This document shows, in pieces, positions 22,201-35,328 of a DNA stretch of 64,000 nt. The stretch covers positions 759,303 to 823,302 of the forward strand of contig BCJX01000015.1 in assembly GCA_001600415.1 (NCBI GenBank). Reading direction: 5' to 3'. Below the pieces are notes generated by a model that ran no database searches, had not been told where the DNA came from, and was given only the letters and a program-made list of their open reading frames with translations. Position 1 is the stretch's first letter; each line of letters starts with the position of its first letter. A program made the translations under genes and the position numbers. This stretch comes from Pascua guehoae. Its lineage: Eukaryota; Basidiomycota; Tremellomycetes; Trichosporonales; Trichosporonaceae.

Positions 22201-25200
22201 TATGGTAAGGATGCACCTCCCACGTAACAAAGCAGGGGTGTGCAAGCCCACTCCTGAATGTTACGTACAGGATCCGAATAATCATCCTATGAACAGAGAC
22301 TGCCTGTAACCTGCATTGGATAGCAGTGCTGGATACATAGTGTGGCTGAGAGTCGACAACACATGGCAAAAGCACAATGCGAGGGTGCGGCAGTGGCGGA
22401 CACCCCGAAACGTGCCCGGTGCCCGATGCGGAGAACGGTTGCCACACTACTGGAACGGGGAAGAACCATGGCACAGGAGTGGTCAGTACAGTCTCAAGAT
22501 GGCCATCGGCGACAGTCTGGGAGTGATGACTAACGGCATGGTGGAGGGTGGGAATACGCGCGCCCACGGGGCAACCCACGACGCGCACAATCGAGCACAA
22601 GTGGCACTGGATCGGCTTGTTTGTCTATTTTTCCACACACGCGAGTGCGTGCGCACACGACGGCACGCTAGCCGCTGCTGCACCAAGTTTCATCTGGGTG
22701 TGGGGTACGCCATCTCCGGCGTTTGACGCGCTACGTGCTCTCATGGCCGCATGGTACGACCAGTTGTAGTGCACACTTCTCATTTTCACGCGCGTATACA
22801 CGCTGCTGTTGATATTTTAGTTCGGTACATTCTCGCTAAAACCCAACTTTTTGCGTGGACGTGCCGCCCCGTCACAGCGGATAGTCATGGCCTAATGGAA
22901 CATTAGTGTCCATCGGGGGCTACGGAATGCAAACGTCACCCACAGGCAAGGCTCGCGCATATCGCGCATATCGCGCATGTCGCGGATGGCGGATCATCCC
23001 AATTCAACGCCCCAGAATGCGATACCCGCGTGCAACAACAATCAGCAACATGTGCTTTCTCCTTGTCCTTGAAAAGTGACGCGCGCAGCGCGTCCTGGCG
23101 TCGGCCAGCCCGCTGTGGCGGTGGCGTGGCCAAGCCGTCCGTCAGGGCCTAGTTTCCTGGGTCTGCCGAGTCGGCAGCCGTTGTGCAAAATGCATGGCAG
23201 TGCCAAACAAGATCCGGCAGAGGACACCCCCCCCCCCTCGTATGCTTTCTGGTCCGCAAAATGCGGCGGCACCGGGAAGGGGGAGGGGGGACCAAAGCTG
23301 CCGCTAGCTCCTGGCCATCACATGCCTGGTCTGTGCGACACCCGCACCGGTTTTCCTATTGTCACAGTGAGAAGTACTGGGTGTGTTCCAGAATACTATA
23401 ATGGCGACCCGGCGGACTAGAGATTGCCCGACGTTGCCGTCCGTGGCATGCAAACGGTAGTCTTGGAAATGCACGTCAGCCAACCATACCCACGGTCGAG
23501 GGCAACAAGTGTGGCTTGCTCGGTATAGGCAGTGCACCAGCCGCCACCTGATTCCCAGACGCCGGCGCAAGGGGGAAGGGGGGGATGGGGGCAAGGGGGT
23601 TTGCACGTCGTATGGCCGGTTACACCATGCCACGGCCGTAATGGCGCGCGACACCTACCGAGGTGGCGGACCTCCGTCTCGTTTCACCATCTCGCCAAGC
23701 AAGAACGAGTACGTCGCTTGACACTCTTGTATTATCCGGCCGAGATGCACGGGCCACTCAGCTCCGACTTGCGAACCCAACGCCGGCGAGAGTACCGACG
23801 TCAAACCCTCTCTGACGTCGGGGCTCCGATTGCTGGCGCACCCCGGATGAGCATGAGCCCGGTATTATCGCTCTAACGCGAGGAGTGCGTCTACGGCACC
23901 GGCTACGACGTGCTGTACGACGCGTTCAATGATCAGCACAGCTGTGCCACACAATGAAGCCGACGCCCGAAGTGCCTCATGGGCTTGCCGGTCTATGCAA
24001 CATAGAGTTTGTGCCACCACCACTTGAGAGTGCCTGTGATGATGATGCTCGACGCCTAGTCTTGTTGTTGGCTTGCTGCGATGCTGCCTGATATTCCGAT
24101 TACACGCAATCAAGCTCGCCAACGTCCGTTAAAGCGGGCCTGTAGATCGATCTGGGCAATAACCCATTGCCCAGAGGGCCTCCCGCTTGCATGCCCATTC
24201 AGCCCAACCCCAAAGCTCCAGCACGACGCCACAAACGTCCAAAATGTCGGGCAGACCGAGACGCCACACTCAGGTCGACGAGTGGCGCACGCACCCTCCA
24301 GGATCTTTGTGCAGACCCATTAATTTGCTGCGGCAGGATTGCTTGCAGAGTTGAATCCGAAAGTGGGCGGCAACTGCTTGGAACCGAGAGTCATGGGGCA
24401 GACCTTTGAGAGCGGTCGCCGGTCTGTACGTCGGCGGCGCTTCGAGTAAGATGAAAGGGGGAGCGGACATTCAATCATACTGTCAACGGCGCCGCCACAC
24501 CGACAAGCCCCCCCCCCCCCGAAAGTGGACATGCACATGCAATCTGGCCATGTGTGGCATCTGCAACTGCATCTGGAAGGCATGGAACACTGTGCTGCGA
24601 AGCAGTGTGCGGCCATGATGCCTCTTGCCATGCCAAGCATGTGGGCCAAGATGCAAGGGGGGTTACGACGTGTTCTGCCTGTGCTACTTTTCATTTGAGG
24701 TGCTGACAAATTTCAATCAAAGGATTATGATCAATACACGTATGTATGTGTGCCCGGAAAAGGCGGGGGGGTCCCGGTAACAAGTGTGGGAGTCGATGGG
24801 ACCATGGGCCCTGGTTGAGACGTGGCAGCTTTGCCCTGCCGAGCAAGGAGCATGTGGGTACAACCTTGCATGTGGAGTGTGTGTGTAAGGACAAGGGGGG
24901 GCTCGCCGTGGGTGTGTGGGAGCGAGACCAAGGTGTGCACCAGTAGTGATCCAGTTGAATAGGCAGTCTACCATCCCTTGGTCTTGCGCGGCCGTAGTCG
25001 CCGGTTGTAGTCGGATATGGAATAGGATGTGTGTGCGCTTGGTGCAACACGTCCCCAACCTGTCCAACGAAACTGAGACTACCACTTGTGTGATGTTTCT
25101 GAATACGGTCCGGTCCTTTTTTTTTTTTTCTCTCTCTCCTCGTCTTGCCTTTTGCTCCACTAGGCGTTCGGATCGGAAGTGCGTCCGAATGGAACCTGGC

Positions 25201-26269
25201 TTGGATGGTGGCTAGGTGGCTGTGGCGTTGGGTTATCCTTTTTGCCAGGGTGCCAGGTGTCTATCGTTGACAAAAGGGTTTGAACGGGCCGACAAACAGA
25301 CAAGTTCAGATCTGTCAGGCAGACGTGGGTATAGTCAGGGACAATGGAAAAGAGAAAAGGAGACATGGACAGGCGCAAAAAAACCCACGCCAGGGTCTTG
25401 GCTCTGGGTGGCATTAAACGTTCCCCGAAAAGGTCGAGCGACGAGCGTCGTGTTACCTTGGCTTGTTTTCCATCATTTTGGCTTGAAGCGGTGTTAAGCG
25501 GACGACTCCGCATGGGTAGTACAAGTTGTAGTATCTAACCCAACAGACCGGATAAATGTCACAGTCACTAGGTCCAACTTTTTTGCCCACAGGGACCAAG
25601 AAGGCGCAACACAGGGTCTGCTATATCCCAAGCCCAATTCCCTGGGACGACGCCATGGGCGCAAGGGGCAAAGAGGGGGGGGCCAAGGGGGGAGGGTGCA
25701 AGCAGGGGGGTGGGGCGGCGCGAGGCGAGGGAAGCGTGCATGGATGTGCGTGCGTGCGTGCTGCCTTTGCTTGACTGCCTTGCCGAGGTTTTTCCCACTG
25801 CCCCGGTGCCCTCGACGCCCATCTCGCCCCCGGTCGCCCACCCTCGCCCCCTCCTGCGCCCTGACGGCGACCACCCCGCTTCTGTACCCCAAGTTCTGTC
25901 ATATCCGGTGATTCCCCGCCTGGTTGCCGTGGGGGGGAGGAGGAGGGGGGGGGGGTGTCTGACTTTTTGCGTGTCCCACAGGCCACAAGGCTCTCTGACT
26001 GAACCGGGCCAATCGAGTAAACGACCAGCCGACCATGCCGAGACGGGTGGTTTTGAATGCATGCATGCGTGCGTGCGTCCGCCCCGCCGCCGCCCGCCCG
26101 CCGCGCGGCCGCTTGCAGACAGCTTGACCATGAGTGGGTGGTGCAGTGCAGTGCTCTGAGTAGGCGCAAATGAGCGCAAGACCAGAGTGTGTAGGGGGCC
26201 AACGTAAGCACAAGACACCTTGCTGCACGGCGCAAAACTCTACTCTGTACCGGTCCTTTATTAAACTCT
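16204..26269. other. Gene desert of about 10 kb
   Basis: No tRNA, conserved domain or spliceable exon chain was found. All frames are short and the composition is less GC-rich than around the genes. Scattered C or G runs occur (for example 18401-18415, 20262-20272, 24510-24520). There is also a small CGCGCATAT repeat near 22955-22985 and a T/CT tract at 25117-25141. I found no transposase or reverse-transcriptase-like protein fragment. Confidence 0.5.
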
Positions 26270-27605
26270 CTTGACGAGTTGGACGCCACGCCCATCCCAT
26301 CCCACCCCCACCAGCTCATCACACCCACACCCACACTACCACCACCATCCACCACCCATCACACAACTCCCATCACCAACCACCCCCGCCCAATCTTGTG
26401 GAATAAAAAGACCCAGGCAAACCACTTTGGTCTTTCGCCCCCACACCCCCCCATCCCTCCGCATCTCCCCACCCGCCAGCACACACGACCACCTGCATCT
26501 CCGCCACCGCTCGTGCACGCTACACCTTGTCCACCCTCGCACTCGTGCAACCCACCACCCAAACCCTCATCTTCCTTCCGGCACACCAAACGCCTCCCAC
26601 GCCAGCCTCACGCGCCTTAGGCTACCACCACTACCGTCCTGCGTACCGCGGCAGTAGTCTCCAGCTCCACCTCGCGTCACTGCACCCATCGGCCCTCGCC
26701 GCCCCACTAGTGAAATCAACACAACGGGTCATTGTTCCCACCCATCAAAAGTCGACCTGTGATCACCCTCACCGGCTCCGCCAGAATCTCCTCCAAAAAA
26801 CAACGTGCCATTCACGACTTTCCATAGAAGTACGGGTGCTCCTCCTCTCGCCACAGACATTGCTCGTTTAACCTACGGAATCACAATAGGTGAGTACAAT
26901 GATCCACACCCTTGCTTCCTTTCTTCCTTTCCCTCCTTGCTTTCTCTTGTTATTTGTCATGGGCTTGTGGGTGCTGCGGGCCTGGCCCCACGCGTTATGT
27001 GGCTTTGTGTGCCAAAAACGGGCCGAGGATCGGTGGCTTGTGGATCGGTGTGGAGTGAGTGGTCCACAACAACACACACTAAGAGTGATTTTCATCCGGA
27101 ACAACGGACAAACAATCACTCGCCACACAATCCTCAGCCGCACCGGTGGTGGTTCCGAGCCACCTTGGATGTGTTCCAGCATACTGGCCGGTGGCGGCGG
27201 CGTTGTCGGGCGTGGCGTGTGCGTCGTGTGGGGGTTTTGTCTGGGCTTTTAGGGGGGGTTTGAGTAACCCGGCGGAGACATGGCGAGGCTGGCGAGAAGG
27301 GAGGCGGTCGAGCAATGAGACAACCTGCCACCACGAACGTCACGGGAATCCGCCCGTGACGCCAAGGGGGGGCGTTGTGCATGGCATGACTGCTATGACT
27401 GGCTCGTCGTGTCATTCCCACGCACGGAGCGTCCATCCAGGTGGTCCGTGTCCACATGGTTCCACCTGGGTGGCGCGCCGTTTAAACGTGTCGTGTCGTG
27501 TCGTGTCATACATGTCTCCCGACTCGGGGCTCGGGGACGCGGTGGTCCGTGTCACCTCGTGCGTGGTCGCATGGTCGCAACAAGCGACCGACCGGTAGCC
27601 CGAGT

Positions 27606-27626
27606 CTGTGTGTGTGTGTGTGTGTG
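27606..27626. repeat. TG dinucleotide repeat
   Basis: About ten TG units in the region upstream of the cyclin gene. Confidence 0.9.
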
Positions 27627-28120
27627 GGTGTGACAGGGGGTTGTGCGGAGGTGATACCACCTCTTGTCGCTCCTTGGTCGGGCACACCAGGGTGCTACAA
27701 CCTGCAACCTGCTCTCACGCACAAGCATGTATTGGAATGCTTTGTGTGCGGGGTTACAAAGCGTATCGGATGTGCATGACTGTGGAGCGGGCCCGTTCAG
27801 CGTGTCTCGGCACCATTCGGTCTGGCGACTACGCCACCCCTCCCTCCCTTTGCCTTTGCCACGCGGCGCCCGCAAGCGTCGCCTGGGTATCCGCATCCGT
27901 ATGCCCATCACCCCACCCCACCCCCACCCCGCTTCGGCCACCGGGCCGCCCGCGTCCGCGTGCATAGCACGGGTGCATTCCACGATGTGTCCATCCCTTG
28001 TACGCGCACTGCTTTTGTCAGTGAGAAGAGCATCTTATTCTTCTTCTCATTGTCAAGTGTCGGAGTCGGCGGTTGTGTTTCCTTCCTTGTTCGTTTCGCA
28101 CCCATCCACCCCCCTACCCC

Positions 28121-28232
28121 NNNNNNNNNNNNNNNNNNNNNNNNNNNNNNNNNNNNNNNNNNNNNNNNNNNNNNNNNNNNNNNNNNNNNNNNNNNNNNNN
28201 NNNNNNNNNNNNNNNNNNNNNNNNNNNNNNNN
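28121..28232. other. Assembly gap (112 N)
   Basis: A run of N flanked by C-rich sequence on both sides, upstream of the cyclin start. Confidence 0.99.
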
Positions 28233-28485
28233 CCCCCCCCTCCACCCAAATCGACCAAAATTCGCTCCTCCCCCTACCCACCCGAGCCAAGGTCCTACCC
28301 ACACCTGACCCCCTTCCCCTCTCCTCTCCTCCCCTCCCCTACCCTTACTTGCCCCGGCCTCGCTTGCACCGTTTTTCCTCTGCCTCGTCCCTGTTGCCAC
28401 ATAGCCTTGCAACCCCATAAATTCATCCCACCATCCATTGTCCCAGCCACCCACCTACCCATCATCATCCCCGGCCATTCACACA

Positions 28486-29736
28486 ATGGTTGTTCGTCCT
28501 CAACACCAACAGCCGCTGACAAAACAACAGTTCTCTCGCCGCCCCATCCCTCTAGTTAACATCCTCCCCCCACGTACCAACACACAGCCGCCACCAGTCA
28601 TGTCGGCCTCTACATCAACCTCGGTGCCCGCCGCACGCCCCAACCCTTCCTCGCCGTCTTCCTCGCGCAAGGTCGCAAAGGCATCTGCCAGCGCGTCGGC
28701 CTCATCATCATCCCGTCCCTCGGCGCCTCGCGACCCTTACTACGGTCACGAGGAGACTGCTGTTCTCTGTGCACGCTTTGTGAGTCTAGCCTCATAGCCC
28801 ACCCCACCCTTGCATTCACTAACACGGCTTTAGATCACCGCACTGTTCCAGTGCCCCAACGTGCCCTCTGTCACCCACCCCGGTGCGCCCACGCCCACGC
28901 TTGCGCACTTTATCGCGTACGCGCTCCACCGCACGCGTCTCCCGCCCGTCGTGACGTTTGCGGCCTTGTTGCTTCTGCAGCGTCTCAAGACGCGCTTCCC
29001 TGCCGCTCGCGGATCGTCGGGACACCGCCTCTTCATTTCGGCCTTCATGATTGCCTCCAAGGTCATCTGCGACGACACGTACTCGAACCAGTCGTGGTGC
29101 ATTGTTGGACAAAAAATGTTTGCGCTCAAGGAAATCAACCAGATGGAGCGTGAAATGTGTGGCTACCTCGAGTGGAACCTCAATGTCAATGACGAAGAGG
29201 TCCGCGAGTTTGAGGCCCGTGTCCGTGCAGAGCACGGCCCCCGTGCCGCCGCTCGCATTACGCCCTCTCCCTCGCCCGTGTCTGTGTCTGCCATGCGCCC
29301 AGTCGCCGCTGCTGTGTCCGCCTACCCCACACCAGACACGACCCCGGACCCATCAATCTCGTCGCGCGCCATTGCGCCCGTGCCTACACCGTCGTCTAAG
29401 CGGGCAGCCGCTGCCGCCGCCGCCGCTGCCGCGTCGAGCTCTGCGTTTCCATCCCCAGACTCGTTGCGCAGCTCGTACCTTCACCCCTCGGATGTCTCGC
29501 CCCAGCCCCCCGCCTTCGCCTCGGCGTCGTCGTCCCTAGCGTCGTCGCCCGCGTCTGAAGATTGCAAGACACCCTCACCCGTCGCCATTGTCGCAAAGAC
29601 CAAGCGCCACGGCTCGCGTTCGGCTTCTGGCAAGCCCGTCGTCGACCTGGAGCACTCTGGCTTTGCCACACACGCCCGCCAGTGTGCGACGACCATGCAT
29701 ATGAGCGGCCAGGCCGTGAGCGTCGGCGGCTGGTAG
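28486..29736 (+). CDS. G1-type cyclin of the Pcl1/Pas1 group
   Basis: Two exons (28486-28779, 28834-29736) join to 398 residues; the intron has a CACTAAC branch and TAG acceptor. After a Ser/Pro/Ala-rich N terminus, a cyclin box covers about residues 85-235. Its core contains LARFI-like ARFITALFQ, RLKTRFPAARGSSGHRLFI, ASKVICDDTYSNQSW, EINQMEREM and YLEWNLNV. This is the Pho80/Pcl subfamily pattern, best matched by Pcl1/Pcl2 of yeast and Pas1 of fission yeast, which activate a Pho85/Pef1-type kinase in late G1 and in polarity control. The C-terminal third is Ala/Ser/Pro-rich, has TP and SP sites (TPDTTPD, SPDS), and is probably a regulatory tail. The start at 28486 has a good ACACAATGG context; an in-frame ATG at 28600 is a possible alternative. 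Confidence 0.9.
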
Positions 29737-31072
29737 CTCGGCCATACCCCCTCATGACTATACCCTTTCTGTAACGTTGTATACACCACGCCCATCTTGT
29801 CCATCAATTCATATGGCCTCTACATACTCTCTTGCATCGCACCCGTCTTCCATAGGAATTCATGACAGACACTTTTAATGAAACAAGTCGTGTCTTGCAT
29901 ACAGCAACAGCAGCAGCAGCAGCAGCAGCAGTACTTTGGGTGGGAGCAATGGGATTGAGCACGAGCGATCAAGCCACAAATCGGGGTGCGAGCGACTGTG
30001 GCTGGCACTTTGCACCAGTGCCAGCACAGACCTCTTGTTGCGTACGGCATGTCCCAAATGCGCGCGCAGGTGCGGCCCTGGGGCGTGTGAGGGCCGGGCA
30101 GGCGTGTGACTCGCAAGGAGCAAGCACCGAAGGGTCGTCGAAAGAGTGTTCGAAAGGAAGCCGCCGAAAGCCGTCGGTGACTGGGACCTGGGCGGCACCG
30201 GTCCTGGACCTGGTCCACGAGCGTGTGACTTGGCGGCTCGCTCCTTGCCTGCGTGCCGAGGCAGGCCTGCAGCTTGCAGGCGCCCAGCAACGTCTGCGCG
30301 ACTCGACCTGGGTACAAGATGAATCTGTCACAAGTCACCAGCGCCGCCGGGTCAGTGTACCGGCGTCCGAGGATCCGACGAGCCAGAGCCAGAGCCTGGG
30401 AGATTGTGGAGCGCACGAGCTAACTCGTAGTGGCCGAGTGGCGCAGATATGGCACATGGCCACGGCCGGGTCTGGTTTCTCTGTCTTTGTTCTTGGGCCT
30501 CTGTACGCCTCTGTCTTGGTCTTGCGCGTGGACGCGGGTATACCAGAGCGCCAGATGGAGCGTGGGCAAGCATGCAAGCGCGCCGCCGAGGCGCGCAGGC
30601 GTGAGGCGCCCACGAGGCGCAGGCGTCGAGGCGTGAGGCGTGCGTGTGAGGCGCGAGGCAGCTCGGACCTTGTACAGGCCCCCCCAGCTTGGCGCCGTTG
30701 TTTGTTCCATCTCGTGCCAAACGTCTGCATTCTGCGTGCGTACAATGCGCGCATGCGTACATTACATGTGCGTGGTATTCTTGGCATCGGCGCGCGGCTC
30801 CTCGAGACGAAACCCTTGACGCTGACATTGGATGCCCATTCCGCCGACGCGGATAACGCGCGCATGCCAGCCTGGGCCGCTGGTATCAATGATGGCATGG
30901 GAATCAGCAATCGTCTCGGGCCGCCCGACGTCCCCAAAATCCAGATTGCCAGGTGGCCTTTGTTGATGAGGTACGGTAGGTATTCGAGGTGGGGTGGGGT
31001 GGGTGGCCGATCCGAGTACCTTGGTCGGCGCCTCATTGCCATTCTCCCAAGCCTCATTGCAAGTGCGTCGTA

Positions 31073-31157
31073 CGAGCAGAGCAGCGCACAAGCAGAGCAG
31101 CACACAAGCAGAGCACGAGCAGAGCATGAGCAGAGCAGAGCACGCGCAGAGTAGAGC
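31073..31157. repeat. Imperfect AGAGCA-type tandem array
   Basis: Repeated GAGCAGAGCA / CACAAGCAGAGCA words, about ten degenerate units. Confidence 0.85.
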
Positions 31158-32408
31158 ACCAGCAACGTGCGCACCGGCGCACGCGGCCCGCCCGCCGGGG
31201 CCGGACGCCCGACGCAGCATGCACCCCGGAGTCAACACACACCGAGCCACACAGACCCGACCCGACGCCCGCCGTGCCTCGGGGCTGGCTGATGTAAAAA
31301 AGAATCATGCGTATCGACGACAAGGCGAACCCCAGGCCAAGGGGGCGGTAGGCATTCCGCTGGGCTGTGGAAGCGCTGGATCTGGCTCTGGGGTATCTAT
31401 GTGGGCTTCTGGCCTTGGGCTGGCGGCCTTGGGGTGGTGCAGGTGCAGGTGGGCTGGAGGGGGTTCTGGGCTGGGATCTGGCGCAGAATGCACAAGGCCG
31501 GTTTGGACCTTCTGGAGCAGGTGTGGGTTCTGACGCAGGCAGGCAGGCAGCCAGGTAGGCAGGCCGGCAGGTCATGACCAGGGCGCTCGCGCTCGCGCTG
31601 GCTCGCTGGCAAGGCGGTTGGGCTGGGGTCAACTCGTTCACTACTGTTCTCGGCTGCGAGCAGGCACTTGAATGGCAGCAGCGCGTCCCACCCTTGGACC
31701 GAGGTGGGGACCGAGGGCGAGAGGGAGGGAGCGAGTGAGGCTCTCCTCGCCTCGACTCTGTTCGTCAGCAAGCCCTGTCATCAACTGCAGGTATGCCAGG
31801 CTGGGCGAGGTTGGGCGAGGTGAGGCGAGCTGCGCGTCAACCCGCACGAATCTCGCGGGCGCCTGCTCGAGCGCCCTCGCCCCGCCTGCCCCCCCGGGGG
31901 ACTTGCCCTGCCGGCATGCGGTTAGTGCCCAAGGAACCTGGGAGCCAGCCTGAATCCCACTCTGACCAAATGGAGGGGTGGGAACGACTGATCCCCGCGG
32001 GACACGGCAGGCACCCAGTCGAGTCGGCAGGTGACAAACGGTGAGGCAGACATGCAGACACGACCACAGCCAAATGGAAGGAATACAAATAACGCGGAAT
32101 ACAAATAAATCCACACGTCGCTCGTGTCGTGCGCCATCCGCCGTGCCTCGTGATCCACGTTCCACGGAGGGCGGGCACTCTACTCTTACTCTTGCTCTCG
32201 AGGCAGAACAACAACAACAACTCTACCCACTCACCTCACTCACTCGAGGCGGCGTACGTCACAGGCACAGTTGTGCGACGTGTGTGGCGTCCGCCGTTTC
32301 CGGCCCAACACGATTTGTGCAGCTTCTGGTGGCTGCGTGGCTGCGGCTGCGGCGGCGGTGGCGGCACCAAATTGCCCGCGGCAAGTGCAAGTGGGCCATG
32401 GGCCAAAT

Positions 32409-32473
32409 GGGCCAACCTTGGGCAACCTTGGGCAACCTTGGGCAACCTTGGGCAACCTGGGGCAACCTGGGCC
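32409..32473. repeat. 10-bp tandem repeat (CCTTGGGCAA unit)
   Basis: About six head-to-tail copies of a 10-bp unit; the last two change TTGGG to TGGGG. Confidence 0.92.
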
Positions 32474-34437
32474 GGCGGCGAGGACCGAAAAGTCGGTGGG
32501 CGCCACCGCGCAATCTCCATGTTTGTACGTACTCCCAGGATCCTACAGGTCTCGAGGTCTCTTGCCTCGAGCTCGCCCTTGTTGATCCTGGCACTGGCAC
32601 CTGGCACGCACACGCTGCGCTGCACATTACCCCTCGCGATCGAGCACCGTCCCACGACGGCCACGACGTCATCCCCGCCGGCCACCGCGCAAGCCCACGC
32701 GTAGAGCGAGCGCACGTGCCGGTCGATTCGGTGAGGCTGAGGGCTGAGGGCTGGCCCATGGCACCCACCCGTCGCACCGCACCGGCCACCTCGTCGGCGG
32801 CCATGTTGACAGACGTACTGGACGTAGCGCTCGGCGCGCTCGACCAACCACACGCGCGTGCGCCAAGCTCCCAAGCTCCCAAGTCGACCAGTGAACCAGT
32901 CCCAGTATCGCCGAGATCTCATTGCAATCGTGATGGCCAGCCATCCTGCCCCTGGTGTTTCCCGCCCTCAATGCCCAATGCAACAATTCAGATCCCAGTG
33001 TCCTCGCTCGTCCCCGTCGCCCGCGTGCCGGCCTGGCCTCTGTGTTCTGGCTGGTCGCCGAGGTCGTGCATGGGCGTCAAGATCAAGGCTGGGGATGAGG
33101 CTGTGCGGGTCGGAACTCAAGCCAAGCTTGCTCGGCCAAGAAGCACAAGCACGAGGATGGGATGGGATGTGACACGAGCGGCCTAGCGGCGGACGCGCGT
33201 CCACATCACGCACGCAACGTCATGCATGCGCGTCATGTGCGCCAACGTGCACATGCACGCGGCGCACCGTATGGTAACCGCTGCCAGGCCAAGGGGCACG
33301 ATCGGGCACGATCGGGCACGTCTTGTGGGCACAGTATGGGCCGTCAGCGCCCGCCGGTCATGGCATGGTCATGATGTGAGCCGCTGCCGAGGAATAAACT
33401 ACCCGTGGGCGTGGGCATGTCGAAACAAGCTCTGCACGGTGTGCTCTCGCACGAAACCAAACTGTGCATGTGCACAGCTGTCATGGCAATGTGCAGTGCT
33501 GCGCGCCGCAGGACTGGGGTCGTGGTCGACAACAATATGGGATCTGGCAGTAGACGCGCCAGGTGTCCACGTGAGTGTGCAGATACAATTTAGAGTTGGC
33601 ACCCAACGCCCTGCGTGTGGCCAGTGGCAGTAACCCCCGTGGACAGACAACTCTACACATGATGCCGACTTGTCTCCTACTGGCTACTGACTACTCGGAG
33701 CAGGTCAGTCATGTGCATGTGCACATGTCACGCAGTCGGCGCCCAGTGACGGCCGCCCAGGTACGCCATCCGTCACTGCCCGTCACCGCGAACAAGGACA
33801 AAGTACAGTTTTAGCTTTGTTTGCAGTACCAGAATCCAGAAATGCCAGAAGCGAACAGCGCGCCGTGCTAGCGCGAGCGGCTAGCGTAAGAGCTTGCCAT
33901 CACCACTGCGAGAACAATATGCCGTCTCTAAACCTGATCTGCAATCCAAGCTCTGACTCGATCAGCTGATCAGACCGCCGCATCAGCGGATCGACAAACA
34001 GTACACAGGCACACGAGTCATCTCTCGACTGATGATTTGCACTTGTTGCTGATTTCTACTCTTGTGCCTGTCTCGCTATCTCGCTACCATCCAGCTGCAG
34101 CGAGCCTCCTCCCCCGTGCCCGCTTGTACACGCCTGATCCCATCCCCCGCCTTTGCACGCCTCTGACCGTGTTTCCCCCACAAGGCACACGACACACGAC
34201 ACGGCCATCACCCCTCGCCCAGACGCGGGGCCACCCACCTCGATTGCGGTCCGAGCGTCGATCGCGCTCGAGCCCCGCGTCAGACGTCGCATTGTCGCAT
34301 TGTCGCATTGTCGTCTTGGTCTTGGTCCTGGTCTCGGGCTTGGGCTTGGCTGCTGCCCTGCCCGATCATGGGAACTGCACCCCGGGGGACGAGAGCGGAT
34401 CGTGACCTCACATGCTCACATGCGAGTCGAGGTGCAA

Positions 34438-34492
34438 GGTGACTGTGACTGTGACTGTGACTGTGACTGTGACTGTGACTGCGACTGCGACA
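34438..34492. repeat. GTGACT hexanucleotide repeat
   Basis: About nine units; the last few change GTGACT to GCGACT. Confidence 0.92.
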
Positions 34493-35291
34493 GACTGCGA
34501 CAATAGAGGACGATCTACACTCGATCTGTCCGTGTTTACTCACCGTGGCGTTTCCCACGCCACAACCCCACCCACCCCCACCGCCCCCCCCCACCCGCCC
34601 GCCCGCGCCGCCGGACCGCGGTGGAGCTGAGGCTGTAGTCTCGGTGCTCGGAGCTCGGAGGAATGAAAGGCGGGCGCGGCTCGGAGGACATCAGACATGG
34701 GCGGCTGATCTGGGCTTGCGGATTGTGGGGAACTGGCAACTCGGACGAGATTACCTGGGGTCCAATGTGTGCTGTGGGCCAATTCAGCCATTGGAATGGA
34801 TTGTGCCGTGTGTATTGCCTGCTTCCAGTGGGCGGTGGGCAGGGCAGGGCAGGGGGCAGGTGCAGGCGCAGGTGCAGGTGCAACATGCAACTCGAGGCGT
34901 GTCTCGGGGGTGTGGAGTGTGGAGCAGGAATCGTCCGAGTCGATCTGTGGCGGTGGCGCCGAGACATTCACGTCTGGTGCACCCCCGAGTGTCGGAATAC
35001 CTTCACTGCCGCTTTCGCGTCTTGCCCGTATTAACGTCTTGTGGACGCCACAGTGTCGGATTACCAGGGCAGCCATGCCATGCACCGTCAACTCCGCACA
35101 GTCGTCCCGCTTGACAGCGTCCCTCTCCATGCATGGCTGCGAGGGGAGCATAGTGGACGCTGGGGGGTGCCCCTGTGCAGTCGAGTGTGGCACAGTGTGC
35201 GTGTGGCGTGTGGCGTTTTCGCGGAATCAGAACGTGTCACCTGCCTCGGTGCTGGGCCGTTAGTACGACGGCGAGGCAAGGGGGGGTGACG

Positions 35292-35328
35292 TGCGGGGAT
35301 GCGGGGGTGCGGGGGTGCGGGGGTGCGG
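35292..35328. repeat. GCGGGGGT octamer repeat
   Basis: Four to five units of an 8-bp G-rich word; G-quadruplex-prone by composition. Confidence 0.85.

Larger units (their letters stand above)
26270..28485 (+). promoter_or_regulatory. Possible long 5' leader and leader intron of the cyclin gene
   Basis: From about 26270 the plus strand becomes C/A-rich and G-poor (CCACCACCATCC-like), as in leaders of this genome. It stays so until a good donor (TAG/GTGAGT) at 26889/26890. A second C-rich stretch from about 28290 leads into the cyclin ATG. This fits a leader exon near 26270-26889 followed by a leader intron of over 1 kb containing the gap at 28121-28232. No protein is supported. RNA reads are needed to confirm it. 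Confidence 0.35.

Noticed and set aside
22955..22985. Short repeats considered as a CRISPR-like array
   Set aside because: Units are under 10 bp, contiguous and without spacers. CRISPR arrays are also not expected in a fungal nuclear genome.
29862..31154. 430-residue open frame on the plus strand
   Set aside because: It overlaps long frames on the other strand, has low-complexity Ala and Arg/Gln repeats produced by tandem DNA repeats, and shows no domain.
32041..33186. 381-residue open frame on the plus strand
   Set aside because: It runs through a 10-bp tandem repeat, has no conserved motif, and overlapping minus frames are equally long. GC-rich composition explains it.
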